This document shows positions 16,064-24,211 of a DNA stretch of 47,961 nt, piece after piece. The stretch covers positions 1 through 47,961 of the forward strand of contig JBARCX010000096.1 of NCBI GenBank assembly GCA_049794535.1, read 5' to 3'. Below the pieces are notes generated by a model. The model did no database searches and was not told where the DNA came from. It saw only the letters and a list, made by a program, of their open reading frames with translations. A program made the position numbers and the translations under genes. This stretch comes from JBARCX01 sp049794535. Its GTDB lineage: Bacteria > Pseudomonadota > Gammaproteobacteria > Xanthomonadales > Rhodanobacteraceae. Within the stretch, counting starts at the first letter, position 1. Each line of letters opens with the position of its first letter.

Positions 16064-16708
16064 TTAGTCGTTCGTCGGCAATTGCTTGGTGCCGAAGATC
16101 TTGTCGCCGGCATCGCCGAGGCCGGGCAGGATGTAGCCGTGCTCGTTGAGGCGTTCGTCGATCGATGCGGTGAAGATCTCGATATCCGGATGTGCCGCCT
16201 CGATGCGCTTGAGGCCTTCCGGTGCAGCCACCAGGAACAGGCCTTTGATGCGCTTGCAGCCTGCCGCTTTGAGCATGTCCACGGTGGCGACCAGGGTGCC
16301 GGCGGTGGCCAGCATCGGGTCGACGATCAGTGCAATGCGCTCATCCATGCGTCCGGTGAGCTTTTCGTAATAGGCGATCGGCTGCAATGTGTGCTCGTCG
16401 CGCTGCAGGCCGACTACGCTGACTTTGGCGGCAGGAATCAGCTCCAGCACGCCGGGCAACATGCCGAGGCCGGCGCGAAGGATCGGCACAATCGTGATCT
16501 TCTTGCCCTTGATGCGTTGTACGCGGATCGGGCCAGCCCAGCCTTCGATGGTTTCATCGACCGTTTCCAGGTCCTGGGTCGCCTCGTAGGTCAGCAATGA
16601 GGCCACTTCAGAAGCCAGCTCGCGGAATTCCTTGGTGCTGATGCCAGCGCGACGCATCAGGCCGAGCTTGTGCTGGATCAGCGGGTGGCGGACTTCGACG
16701 ATCTTCAT
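16064..16708 (-). CDS. upp: Uracil phosphoribosyltransferase
   Basis: Pyrimidine salvage: uracil plus PRPP to UMP. The 214-residue protein (E. coli 208) has the conserved start MKIVEVRHPLIQHKLGLMR, the PRPP-binding loop DPMLATAGTLVATVDML (family consensus DPMLATGGS), and the uracil-binding C-terminus GYILPGLGDAGDKIFGT. The Ala-Thr in the loop, where enterobacterial enzymes have Gly-Ser, is a mild variation. It probably has its own promoter because a strong terminator at 16747-16780 closes the upstream gene. Confidence 0.96.
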   Translation of the reverse strand: MKIVEVRHPLIQHKLGLMRRAGISTKEFRELASEVASLLTYEATQDLETVDETIEGWAGPIRVQRIKGKKITIVPILRAGLGMLPGVLELIPAAKVSVVGLQRDEHTLQPIAYYEKLTGRMDERIALIVDPMLATAGTLVATVDMLKAAGCKRIKGLFLVAAPEGLKRIEAAHPDIEIFTASIDERLNEHGYILPGLGDAGDKIFGTKQLPTND

Positions 16709-16746
16709 GGGCTTTCTGCTTGCGTGAGACGCGCAAGCATAGCCTG

Positions 16747-16780
16747 AAAAAAAAAGGCGCCGCCAATCTGGCGGCGCCTT
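16747..16780 (-). terminator. Strong terminator after the psiF-like gene
   Basis: On the minus strand AAGGCGCCGCC (16780-16770) and its complement arm (16764-16754) form an 11-bp stem with a 5-nt loop, followed by a run of nine T (16755-16747). Confidence 0.95.
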
Positions 16781-16795
16781 ACATGGATCGAAAGC

Positions 16796-17176
16796 TTAGT
16801 GCGCAGCGGCGGCTGCATCGCCCTTGAGGCAGGTGCTCATGAAGGTCTTGCGGGCCGCTCCGGCAAGCGCCTTGGTCTTGGCATCGGCGTTACAGCTCGT
16901 CATTTTTTGCTGCTGGGTTTCTTTGGCGCCTGTGGCCGCGGCGGGAGCGGCGGCAGCGGTGCTATCGCCCTTCATGCAGGCGTCGCGAGCTGCCTTGTAG
17001 GCGTCGCCTGTCTTTCCAGCGGCGGCATGACTGCACTGGCCCAACTTGGTGGAGTGGGTCGCCGTGCTGGATGCGCTCTGCGGTGCGGCGGTGGCCTGCG
17101 GGCTGGCGGCAAAGGCGGCGCTGGTGACAAAAGCCAGTGCGGCGCTGGCGGCGAGCAGACTGAAACGCGTGGTCAT
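16796..17176 (-). CDS. PsiF-family periplasmic protein
   Basis: Small secreted protein of 126 residues. A cleavable signal peptide (about 1-23, MTTRFSLLAASAALAFVTSA with an AFA cleavage site) is followed by an Ala/Gln/Ser-rich linker and two PsiF-type repeats, each with a Cys pair: CSHAAAGKTGDAYKAARDAC (48-67) and CNADAKTKALAGAARKTFMS then TC. PsiF is phosphate-starvation inducible in E. coli; its biochemical role is unknown. The ATG has an AGGAGG site upstream, and the gene is monocistronic with a very strong terminator. Confidence 0.85.
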   Translation of the reverse strand: MTTRFSLLAASAALAFVTSAAFAASPQATAAPQSASSTATHSTKLGQCSHAAAGKTGDAYKAARDACMKGDSTAAAAPAAATGAKETQQQKMTSCNADAKTKALAGAARKTFMSTCLKGDAAAAAH

Positions 17177-17252
17177 GGTGCTTCCTCCTGAAGAATGACC
17201 GGCGACTGCCGGCGATGGCCAGTCTATGCCGGTGTGATGTCAGGACGGAAGC

Positions 17253-17312
17253 TGCACGGCGTGTAGCCGTGCAACGTGGGTTCAGCGCCCGGCCACGGCA
17301 TGAAAACCGTGG
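17253..17312. repeat. Two inverted repeats between psiF-like and aminotransferase genes
   Basis: TGCACGGC/GCCGTGCA (17253-17260 and 17266-17273, loop GTGTA) and GCCACGG/CCGTGGC (17292-17298 and 17307-17313 region, 8-nt loop). Both lie after the aminotransferase stop codon on the minus strand and probably mark its transcript end. Neither has a T-tract. Confidence 0.5.
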
Positions 17313-17332
17313 CGTGGGTCAAGCGGAGGGGT

Positions 17333-18829
17333 TCAGGCCGCCTTGCTTTCGCTCTTGCGCGGACCTTCCAGCAGGGCATGGCGCACATGGGCAACCACCA
17401 GATCCACCTCTGCACTGGTGACGTTGAAGTGCGGGGTGAAACGCAGCGAATTCACACCGCCATGGATCACGCCAATACCGCGCTCACGCATGTATTCCTC
17501 GGTGGAGCCGGCGCCATAGCACTTGAATTGCGGGGCCAGCTCGCAGGAGAACAACAGGCCGGTACCCTGCACCTTGGTAATCAGGCCGCCGAGTTCGTCC
17601 TTGAGTGCGTTGAGCTTGTCGACGAACTCTTTGCCGCGCTCGCGGATATTGGCGCGTACGGCATCGCTGAGCTGGTCGAGCGTGGCCAGGGCTACATCCA
17701 GCGCACGCGGGTTAGCGGTCATGGTGTTGCCGTAGATGCCCTTGCGGTACAGGCCGGCAGCGCGCTCGCTGACCGCTAGCACCGACAGTGGGTACTGCCC
17801 CGCATTGAGTGCCTTGGAGAAGGTTTCCATGTCCGGTGCTGACAGCTTCTCGAAGCCCGGGTAATCGGTTAGCGACAGCACGCCGTGTGCACGCAGGCCG
17901 GCCTGGATCGAGTCGACCAACAGCAAGGTGCCATGTGATTCGGTGAGTGCGCGCGCAGCCTTGTAGAACTCCGGCGTAAGCGCACGGCCCGGGTCGCCTT
18001 CGCCCATCACCGGCTCAAGGAACATCGCTTCGATGAACCAGCCGTGCTTATCGGCATCGGCAAACACTGCCTCGAGCTGTGCAATGTTGTAGGGCTCAAC
18101 GGTGATCAGGGTGTCCTCGTGGCGGTAGCTGGCGAGGTGCTGCTGGTAGGTTTTGCGCGACGAGTCCGAATACAACGCCGGCTTGTCGGTGCGGCCGTGG
18201 AAGGCACCCTTCACGGCAACACGCTTGATCGTGCGCCCGGCATAGCGGCCACCGGCGTCGGTCATTGTCTTGGCGTTGACGTCGGCGATACGGCAGGCCA
18301 GCGAGACCGATTCCGAGCCGGAATTCAGGCACAGGTAGCGCGTGTACGGATTGCTGCCGCGGTTACGGCCGAGTTCGCGGTTCAGTGCCTGGGCGAGGCG
18401 CAGTTGCGACACGCTGGGGGTCATTACGTTGGCCATCACCTGCGGTCGTGCCAGCGCGGCATCGATCGCCGGATGGTTATGGCCGAAGCCGAGCATGCCG
18501 TAGCCGCCGTTGTCGTGCAGCACGGCGCCCTTCAACGTGATCACCCAAGGGCCGCGTGCGGCAGCCGGCAGGTACGGATTGATACCGTCGTCCGGGTAGA
18601 AGTTAACGAAACCGACCTGCGCCTTCACCAACTGCTCCGGCTCATCCAGCTTCAGGAAGTCGGCCAGGTCGGCACGCAGTTCACGGTGACGGGCTACGGC
18701 GCTGGCCACGGCCTCGCCGAGTTGGGGGTCAACGGCAGCCATCCGCTCGATGCTGGCGTCGTCCAAGCCGGTAGTGCGCGGCTTGCCGCCGAATTCGCGC
18801 AGTTCGCGCAGCTGTTCGATCAAACCCAT
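17333..18829 (-). CDS. Class III PLP-dependent aminotransferase, substrate unknown
   Basis: A 498-residue fold-type I aminotransferase. It has the class III features: a cofactor-phosphate loop in NSGSESVSLACR, an aromatic-rich GAFHGRT segment, the Asp-containing LLLVDSIQAGLRAHG (usual consensus DEVQTG; here the E is replaced by S and the V by I), and the PLP lysine in TFSKALNAGQYPLS. The N-terminal 90 residues with FVNFYPDDGINPY are longer than in ornithine or GABA aminotransferases. The ATG at 18829 has an AGGAG site. It stands alone, divergent from the ABC transporter, so context gives no substrate. Confidence 0.88.
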   Translation of the reverse strand: MGLIEQLRELREFGGKPRTTGLDDASIERMAAVDPQLGEAVASAVARHRELRADLADFLKLDEPEQLVKAQVGFVNFYPDDGINPYLPAAARGPWVITLKGAVLHDNGGYGMLGFGHNHPAIDAALARPQVMANVMTPSVSQLRLAQALNRELGRNRGSNPYTRYLCLNSGSESVSLACRIADVNAKTMTDAGGRYAGRTIKRVAVKGAFHGRTDKPALYSDSSRKTYQQHLASYRHEDTLITVEPYNIAQLEAVFADADKHGWFIEAMFLEPVMGEGDPGRALTPEFYKAARALTESHGTLLLVDSIQAGLRAHGVLSLTDYPGFEKLSAPDMETFSKALNAGQYPLSVLAVSERAAGLYRKGIYGNTMTANPRALDVALATLDQLSDAVRANIRERGKEFVDKLNALKDELGGLITKVQGTGLLFSCELAPQFKCYGAGSTEEYMRERGIGVIHGGVNSLRFTPHFNVTSAEVDLVVAHVRHALLEGPRKSESKAA

Positions 18830-19108
18830 GACTTTCTCCTCGAAATCCACCGGCGCCTCGCACCCAGCGCAAAGCAGGCCGATGTGTATCAATCTCAGTG
18901 TGTTGGGAGCGCGTGGCTCCCGGGGCGGTCATTGCCCTGTTGCGTACCGCCACAGCGGGCGTGTTGCGCGTCCCTAGCTGCCGAGCATATCGCGCCGATG
19001 GGGGTGGCCGGTACCCCCTGCATGACGGCTGTCACCCGCGATGGCTGACGGCAGGGACTGGGGGTAAGAGCTTGAGCTGCCTACGCTGCAGTGCAAGGAG
19101 AACCCACC

Positions 19109-20035
19109 ATGACCGACTCGTCTGCTGTTGTCGCCCGCCTCCATTCCGTGGTGAAACGCTATGACCGCCTCACCGCGCTGGACGGGGTCGATCTCGTGTT
19201 GCGCCGCGGCGAATTGCTCGCTGTACTCGGTCCGAATGGGGCCGGCAAGAGCACCAGTATTGGCCTGTTGCTGGGTTTGATTCGCCCCGATGCGGGGCGT
19301 GCCGAACTGTTCGGCCTCGACCCGCAGCGTATCGAAGCCCGTCGGCGCATCGGTGTGATGCTGCAATCGGCCATGTTGCCGCCGACCTTGTGGGTAGGGG
19401 AGCTGCTGCGACTGACCGCCAGTTACTACCCCAACCCCCGCACCTTGGCTGAAAGTGCCGAGCTGGCCGGGATCAGCGACCTCTTGATGCGCCCCTACGG
19501 CAAGCTGTCCGGTGGTCAGCAGCGCCGCGTGCAGTTTGCGCTGGCACTGTGCGGGCGGCCCGAGTTGCTGTTCCTGGATGAGCCGACCGTGGGCATGGAT
19601 ATCGATGCACGACAAAAGCTATGGGCCGCCATGCGAGCGCTAGTTGCCGAAGGCTGTTCCGTCGTACTGACCACGCATTATCTGGAAGAAGCCGAAGCAC
19701 TGGCGCAGCGCGTAGTAGTGCTCGGCCAGGGGCGCGTGCTTAGCGAGGGCAGCGTGGATGCGTTGCGCGCGCGAGTGGCATTGACGCGCATCCGTTGCAT
19801 CAGCGACCTCGATGCTGACGCCATCAGCCACTGGCCGGCGGTGGCAAGCGCCACGCGCGAAGGTGATCGGTTGCGTATCACCACGGCAAATGCGGAAACC
19901 GTCGTACGTCGCTTGCTGGATGCCGACCCGGCGTTGAGCGAATTGGAAGTGCAGCGCGCCGGTCTGGCCGAGGCCTTCACTGAATTAACCCGTGAACAGG
20001 TTGCTGAGCAGCCCACTGAGCAGGAGGCGGCGTGA
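19109..20035 (+). CDS. ABC-2 type transporter, ATP-binding subunit
   Basis: Exporter ATPase of the DrrA/CcmA type, 308 residues. Walker A GPNGAGKST, signature LSGGQQRR, Walker B ELLFLDEPTVGMD and the H-loop TTHYLEEAE are all intact, followed by a C-terminal regulatory extension of about 85 residues. The ATG at 19109 follows AAGGAG (19095-19100). The stop overlaps the permease start (TGATG). The cargo is not evident; with the two-component system downstream, an antibiotic, lipid or peptide stress response is plausible. Confidence 0.93.
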   Translation: MTDSSAVVARLHSVVKRYDRLTALDGVDLVLRRGELLAVLGPNGAGKSTSIGLLLGLIRPDAGRAELFGLDPQRIEARRRIGVMLQSAMLPPTLWVGELLRLTASYYPNPRTLAESAELAGISDLLMRPYGKLSGGQQRRVQFALALCGRPELLFLDEPTVGMDIDARQKLWAAMRALVAEGCSVVLTTHYLEEAEALAQRVVVLGQGRVLSEGSVDALRARVALTRIRCISDLDADAISHWPAVASATREGDRLRITTANAETVVRRLLDADPALSELEVQRAGLAEAFTELTREQVAEQPTEQEAA

Positions 20036-20832
20036 TGAACACTGTGAGTATTCCCGCGATAGCAGCGACGCCGACCGGTGCCGAGATGCCGTTGGCACGT
20101 TTGCTCGGCGCTTACCTGGCCGAGGCGCGCAGCGAGTGCCTTCGCTATATGCGCGCCCCCGGTTTTATGTTGCCGATTGTGCTGTTTCCCACCATGTTCT
20201 ATTTGCTGTTTGGCGTGGTGATGGGTAAGTCCGAAGGCGCTGACGCTGCGCGCTATTTGTTGGCCAGTTACAGCGTCTTCGGGGTGATGAGCCCCGGGCT
20301 GTTTGGCTTCGGCGTGTCGCTTGCATTTGAGCGCGATGGCGGCTTGCTGACGTTCAAGCGGGCACTACCCATGCCGCCAGGTGCTTATCTACTGGGCAAG
20401 ATGTTGATGGCGATGGTGGCGGCTGCTTTCGTAGTGCTATTGCTGCTAGCGATGGCGCTGCTAATGGCACATGTGACGTTGACGCCAGCACAGGCAGGTG
20501 CGCTACTGGTCACCGGCATGCTGGGGGTGTTGCCTTTTTGTGCACTGGGCATGTTCATGGGCACGCTGATCAAGGGGCAGGGGGCGCCCGGCATGCTCAA
20601 CCTGATCTACCTGCCGATGTCGTTCCTGTCGGGCCTATGGGTTCCGCTATCGCAGCTACCGAAGTTCCTGCAGCAGTTCGCGCCGGTGTGGCCCAGCTAT
20701 CACCTCGATCAACTGGCGATGGCTGCGGTAGGCCTAGGGCAGGGAGCACTGTGGCCGCACGTGTTGGTGTTGCTTGGGTTCGCGGTGGGTTTCTGGCTAT
20801 TGGCTGCGCGTCGCCTGCGTCGCTACGGTTGA
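20035..20832 (+). CDS. ABC-2 type transporter, permease subunit
   Basis: Inner-membrane permease of 265 residues with about six hydrophobic segments (FMLPIVLFPTMFYLLFGVVM near residue 45; a long VAAAFVVLLLLAMALLMAHV; LGVLPFCALGMFMG; LPMSFLSGLWVPLSQLP; C-terminal VLVLLGFAVGFWLLAARRL). The start can be ATG at 20035 or GTG at 20032; both follow AGGAGG at 20022-20027. It pairs with the ATPase just upstream. In related genomes this pair is normally followed directly by a histidine kinase and response regulator; here the 282-bp inverted-repeat element intervenes. Confidence 0.92.
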   Translation: MNTVSIPAIAATPTGAEMPLARLLGAYLAEARSECLRYMRAPGFMLPIVLFPTMFYLLFGVVMGKSEGADAARYLLASYSVFGVMSPGLFGFGVSLAFERDGGLLTFKRALPMPPGAYLLGKMLMAMVAAAFVVLLLLAMALLMAHVTLTPAQAGALLVTGMLGVLPFCALGMFMGTLIKGQGAPGMLNLIYLPMSFLSGLWVPLSQLPKFLQQFAPVWPSYHLDQLAMAAVGLGQGALWPHVLVLLGFAVGFWLLAARRLRRYG

Positions 20833-20866
20833 CGTAGGATGGCGATCGTCGCGGATATTCGGAGTG

Positions 20867-21148
20867 AGAGCCTGTTTGACATCTCTGAGTGGCCCGCGCC
20901 GGAAGCTGTTTGCGCGCCGGGCAAGGAAGAACGAGGAAATGTATGTCGATACATGATCGAGTGATGACGCGTCCTGGGGGCAAACAGATCCGGCCCCCGC
21001 ATTTAATAAAGATGGGGTTTCTCCTGAGTGGCCGCCAAGCGGCAGCGCGCGGCTTGGCCTGACGGCCAGTCGGGCGCTGCGCCACGCACTACCACCTGGC
21101 GACCACTCAGAAGCAACGCGGGCTATTCCGAGATATCAAACAGGCTCT
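20867..21148. mobile_element. MITE-like element with 32-bp terminal inverted repeats
   Basis: A 282-bp segment bounded by terminal inverted repeats: the left end (20867-20898) and the reverse complement of the right end (21117-21148) match at 28 of 32 positions and begin AGAGCCTGTTTGA. Inside are further inverted repeats: CTGAGTGGCCGCC (21024-21036) against GGCGACCACTCAG (21098-21110), GGGGGC/GCCCCC around 20976-20998, ATGTAT/ATACAT (20939-20954), and GCCAAGC/GCTTGGC (21034-21058). No transposase frame is present. The only flanking duplication is a doubtful TG. It accounts for nearly all of the 321-bp gap between permease and histidine kinase and ends 5 bp before the kinase ATG. Confidence 0.8.
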
Positions 21149-21153
21149 TGACC

Positions 21154-22374
21154 ATGTCCCTTTCATTACCCGTACCCGCATGGCTCAAGCCAGTCCCCGA
21201 TTCGGAGGCCGGAAGGAATATCTGCAGGGGGCATTCCCCGTGGTTCGATGCCATCCACCTGTTGTGGTCGATATGGCTAGTGTTCGATCCGCTTATGGAC
21301 AAGGGGTTCTCGCGTACCTGGGTAGTGAGCACGATCCTTTCTTATCCGGTGTTTCTGCTGCTCTATGCGCTATGCATAGTGCGCCCAGAGAAGGAAACGA
21401 ATCGCTACGCGACTTGCATGGCGATCCTGAGCTTTGCCTTGATTCCATGGAATCAAGGCGCGACCTGCGTCTATTTTGTCTATTCGTGCGTCATGACCCG
21501 CCCAGGCGAGTTGCGCATGGGGTCTTATCTTCTCCGCCTCGGAGTGATCATTGGGACGTTTTCAGGGTTGATGTGGTTGGACCATTTTCCGTGGAAAGTC
21601 ACGGTGTATATGGTCGTGATGGTGGCGGTGATCACGTCCATCATCTATGTCAGTCGCATTGCTGGTCGGAAGGACGCCGCACTCAAGCTTTCGCAAGATG
21701 AAGTTCGTCGACTGGCTGCAACCGCCGAGCGCGAACGTATTGGCCGCGATCTGCACGACCTGCTCGGTCATACGTTATCGTTGATCACGCTGAAGCTGGA
21801 GCTGTCACGCAAACTGTTCGACCGCGATGTGGAAGCCGCCAAGCTTGAGGTGGCAGAGGCTGAGAAAGTGGCACGCCATGCACTGGCTGAAGTGCGCAGT
21901 GCGGTGACCGGTTTTCGCGCCACCGATCTGGCTGCCGAGTTGGCTTCAGCGCGACTACTGCTGGAGTCTTCCGGCGTGCAACTGGACTACGACAAGCCAC
22001 CGTCCGATTTGCCGGGCGATATCGAACGCGGCTTGTCGCTGGTATTACGCGAGGCGGTAACCAATATCGCGCGCCATGCCAATGCTAGTCGTGCCAAGGT
22101 CGAAATGGTTCGTGAGCACACCAGTGTGCGTTTGCAGATTAGCGATAACGGCCGTGGCGGTATCGACACCCATGGCAATGGTCTAAACGGCATGCGTGAA
22201 CGTGTGCGTGCTCTGGGTGGCAGCTTGTCGATTGAGTCGCCGCGAGGGCAGGGTACGCGCCTACGCGTGGTAGTACCCGTATCGATCTTACGGCTGGTGG
22301 AAACGCCGCGGACGTCGGTCGACGTGTCGACAAAGGAATCGACGACGACGATTTCCGGGCATCCTGCGGCATGA
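21154..22374 (+). CDS. Sensor histidine kinase, DesK/NarL-partner type
   Basis: Membrane sensor kinase of 406 residues with about five transmembrane segments (residues 33-170), then a HisKA_3 dimerisation domain with phosphoacceptor H201 in RIGRDLHDLLGHTLSLI, and a compact HATPase domain with N-box LREAVTNIARHANAS and G-box SDNGRGG. The ATG at 21154 (MSLSLPVPAW) has no clear ribosome-binding site because the inverted-repeat element ends 5 bp upstream; the frame stays open back into the element to a GTG at 21028. The response regulator follows after 64 nt. It probably regulates the ABC-2 exporter upstream; the stimulus is unknown. Confidence 0.93.
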   Translation: MSLSLPVPAWLKPVPDSEAGRNICRGHSPWFDAIHLLWSIWLVFDPLMDKGFSRTWVVSTILSYPVFLLLYALCIVRPEKETNRYATCMAILSFALIPWNQGATCVYFVYSCVMTRPGELRMGSYLLRLGVIIGTFSGLMWLDHFPWKVTVYMVVMVAVITSIIYVSRIAGRKDAALKLSQDEVRRLAATAERERIGRDLHDLLGHTLSLITLKLELSRKLFDRDVEAAKLEVAEAEKVARHALAEVRSAVTGFRATDLAAELASARLLLESSGVQLDYDKPPSDLPGDIERGLSLVLREAVTNIARHANASRAKVEMVREHTSVRLQISDNGRGGIDTHGNGLNGMRERVRALGGSLSIESPRGQGTRLRVVVPVSILRLVETPRTSVDVSTKESTTTISGHPAA

Positions 22375-22438
22375 GCATGTCGCTATCGGTCTCGTCGTAT
22401 AAAGCGGTTATCTCTATTCGATACAAAGGGAAGGTTGC

Positions 22439-23041
22439 ATGATTCGTGTTCTGTTGGCCGAGGACCAGGCGATGGTGCGTGGTGCGTTGTCCGCCTTGTT
22501 GAACCTGGAATCCGATATCGAGGTGCTGGGTTCGGCAGCCGATGGCGAGGCCGCATGGCGCGATATCCAGAAGCACAAGCCCGATGTGCTGGTTACCGAC
22601 ATCGAGATGCCTGGCCTGACCGGGTTGGAACTGGCTCAGCGCATCCAGCGTCACGAATTGCCGATCAAGGTGATCATCGTGACCACGTTTGCACGACCTG
22701 GCTTTTTGCGTCGCGCCCTGGATGCCGGTGTGGGTGGCTATCTTCTGAAGGATGCCCCTGCCGAAAATTTGGCCGAGGCATTACGCACGGTGCATCGTGG
22801 CGGCCGTGCGATCGACCCACAGCTGGCGCTGGAGGCTTGGTCGGAGGCCGATCCGTTGAACGATCGCGAACGCCAAGTGCTGCGCTTGGCAGGCGAGGGG
22901 CAGTCCGCAAGCGATATTGCCACCCAGCTCAACCTGTCGCATGGCACCGTGCGTAACTACCTTTCCGAGGCCATTGGCAAGCTTGGTACGGCCAACCGTA
23001 TCGAGGCTTACCGTTTGGCACGGCAGAAGGGCTGGCTGTAG
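22439..23041 (+). CDS. Response regulator, NarL/FixJ (DesR-like) family
   Basis: A 200-residue regulator with a receiver domain (acidic pocket LLAEDQ, phosphoacceptor D54 in LVTDIEMPGLTG, conserved Lys in GGYLLKDAP) and a C-terminal LuxR-type HTH (LNDRERQVLRLAGEGQSASD then IATQLNLSHGTVRNYLSEAI). The segment ARPGFLRRALDAGVGGYLLKD is characteristic of the DesR subgroup. It is paired with the kinase just upstream. The likely target is the promoter of the ABC exporter or its own operon; no binding site could be identified. Confidence 0.95.
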   Translation: MIRVLLAEDQAMVRGALSALLNLESDIEVLGSAADGEAAWRDIQKHKPDVLVTDIEMPGLTGLELAQRIQRHELPIKVIIVTTFARPGFLRRALDAGVGGYLLKDAPAENLAEALRTVHRGGRAIDPQLALEAWSEADPLNDRERQVLRLAGEGQSASDIATQLNLSHGTVRNYLSEAIGKLGTANRIEAYRLARQKGWL

Positions 23042-23137
23042 TCGCTGGGTTGTAGTCGTCGGTCATCACACGGCCCCGCTTCATCTGCGAGATAATGCAT
23101 AGCTTCCCGCGCATGGCGGGTGCAAGCCGAGTATTGC

Positions 23138-24178
23138 GTGAAGAAGACCGATTTCGATTTTGAACTGCCGCCCGAATTGATCGCGCAGGCACCGTTGCCG
23201 GAGCGTTCGGCTAGCCGTCTGTTGCTGCTCGATGCGTCGGCACAATCACGGCAGGACCGCATGTTCCGCGAATTGCCGACGTTCCTGCGGCCGGGTGATC
23301 TGCTGGTGTTCAATGACACCCGCGTGCTGCCGGCACGGTTGCATGGACGCAAGGCGACCGGTGGTGAAGTCGAGATACTGATCGAGCGCGTTACCGGTGC
23401 GCACGAGGCCACCGTGCAGCTTCGTGTGAGCAAGAAGCCGAAGGAAGGTTCGCTGATCGAGCTGGCTGATGGCAGTCATGCCACGGTGTTGGGCCGCGAC
23501 GAGAGTTTCTTCCGGTTGCGCTTCGAATCGCCCGAGTCACTTGAGCGGTTATTGCTCAAGCTTGGCGAGATGCCGTTGCCGCCGTATATCGAGCGCAGTG
23601 CCGATGCCAGCGACCTGGAGCGTTACCAGACGGTTTATGCGCGTGAGCCTGGTGCGGTGGCGGCACCCACGGCTGGGCTGCACTTTGACGAGGCGCTATT
23701 GGCCGAGCTGCGTGCGATGGGCGTGGGGTTCGGCTATGTGACCTTGCACGTCGGCGCCGGTACGTTTCAGCCGATACGCGTGGATGACATCAAAGATCAT
23801 CAGATGCACCGTGAGTGGCTCAATGTGGGGGCGGGTCTGATCGATCAGATTCATCGCACGCGTGCCGCCGGTGGCCGGGTCATCGCTGTGGGTACCACCG
23901 CGGTGCGTGCGCTGGAGAGTGCGACTGTCGAAGGTACGTTGCGTCCGTTCGCCGGGGAAACGCAGATCTTCATCTTCCCCGGTTATCGCTTCAGCAGCAT
24001 CGACGGCTTGATCACCAACTTCCACTTGCCGCAATCGACACTGTTGATGTTGGTGTCGGCGCTTGCCGGTCGCGAGTACATCCTTGACGCTTATCGGCAT
24101 GCGGTGGAGCAGCGTTATCGCTTTTTCTCGTATGGCGATGCGATGCTGATCTTGCCATCGGGCGCAAAGAGCCAGTGA
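23138..24178 (+). CDS. queA: S-adenosylmethionine:tRNA ribosyltransferase-isomerase
   Basis: Penultimate step of queuosine synthesis: transfers and isomerises ribose from SAM to preQ1 in tRNA, giving epoxyqueuosine. The 346-residue protein has conserved segments FELPPELIAQAPLPERSASR, FNDTRVLPARLHG, PTAGLHFDEALL, LHVGAGTFQPIRVDDI and TNFHLPQSTLLMLVSA. No ATG fits; GTG at 23138 (MKKTDFDFELP) matches the family N-terminus, with GTG at 23120 as a longer alternative. The usual partner tgt is not next to it; the gene is convergent with ptsI after 33 bp with no obvious terminator. Confidence 0.95.
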   Translation: MKKTDFDFELPPELIAQAPLPERSASRLLLLDASAQSRQDRMFRELPTFLRPGDLLVFNDTRVLPARLHGRKATGGEVEILIERVTGAHEATVQLRVSKKPKEGSLIELADGSHATVLGRDESFFRLRFESPESLERLLLKLGEMPLPPYIERSADASDLERYQTVYAREPGAVAAPTAGLHFDEALLAELRAMGVGFGYVTLHVGAGTFQPIRVDDIKDHQMHREWLNVGAGLIDQIHRTRAAGGRVIAVGTTAVRALESATVEGTLRPFAGETQIFIFPGYRFSSIDGLITNFHLPQSTLLMLVSALAGREYILDAYRHAVEQRYRFFSYGDAMLILPSGAKSQ

Positions 24179-24211
24179 ACTGACTCTTTGGCAACACGCT
24201 GGGTGACTAAC

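Noticed and set aside
18044..19048. 334-codon plus-strand frame across the aminotransferase
   Set aside because: Antisense shadow; the aminotransferase has an intact PLP lysine and a good ribosome-binding site.
20774..20956. 60-codon frame running from the permease end into the MITE-like element
   Set aside because: No ribosome-binding site, no family, and it crosses the element boundary.
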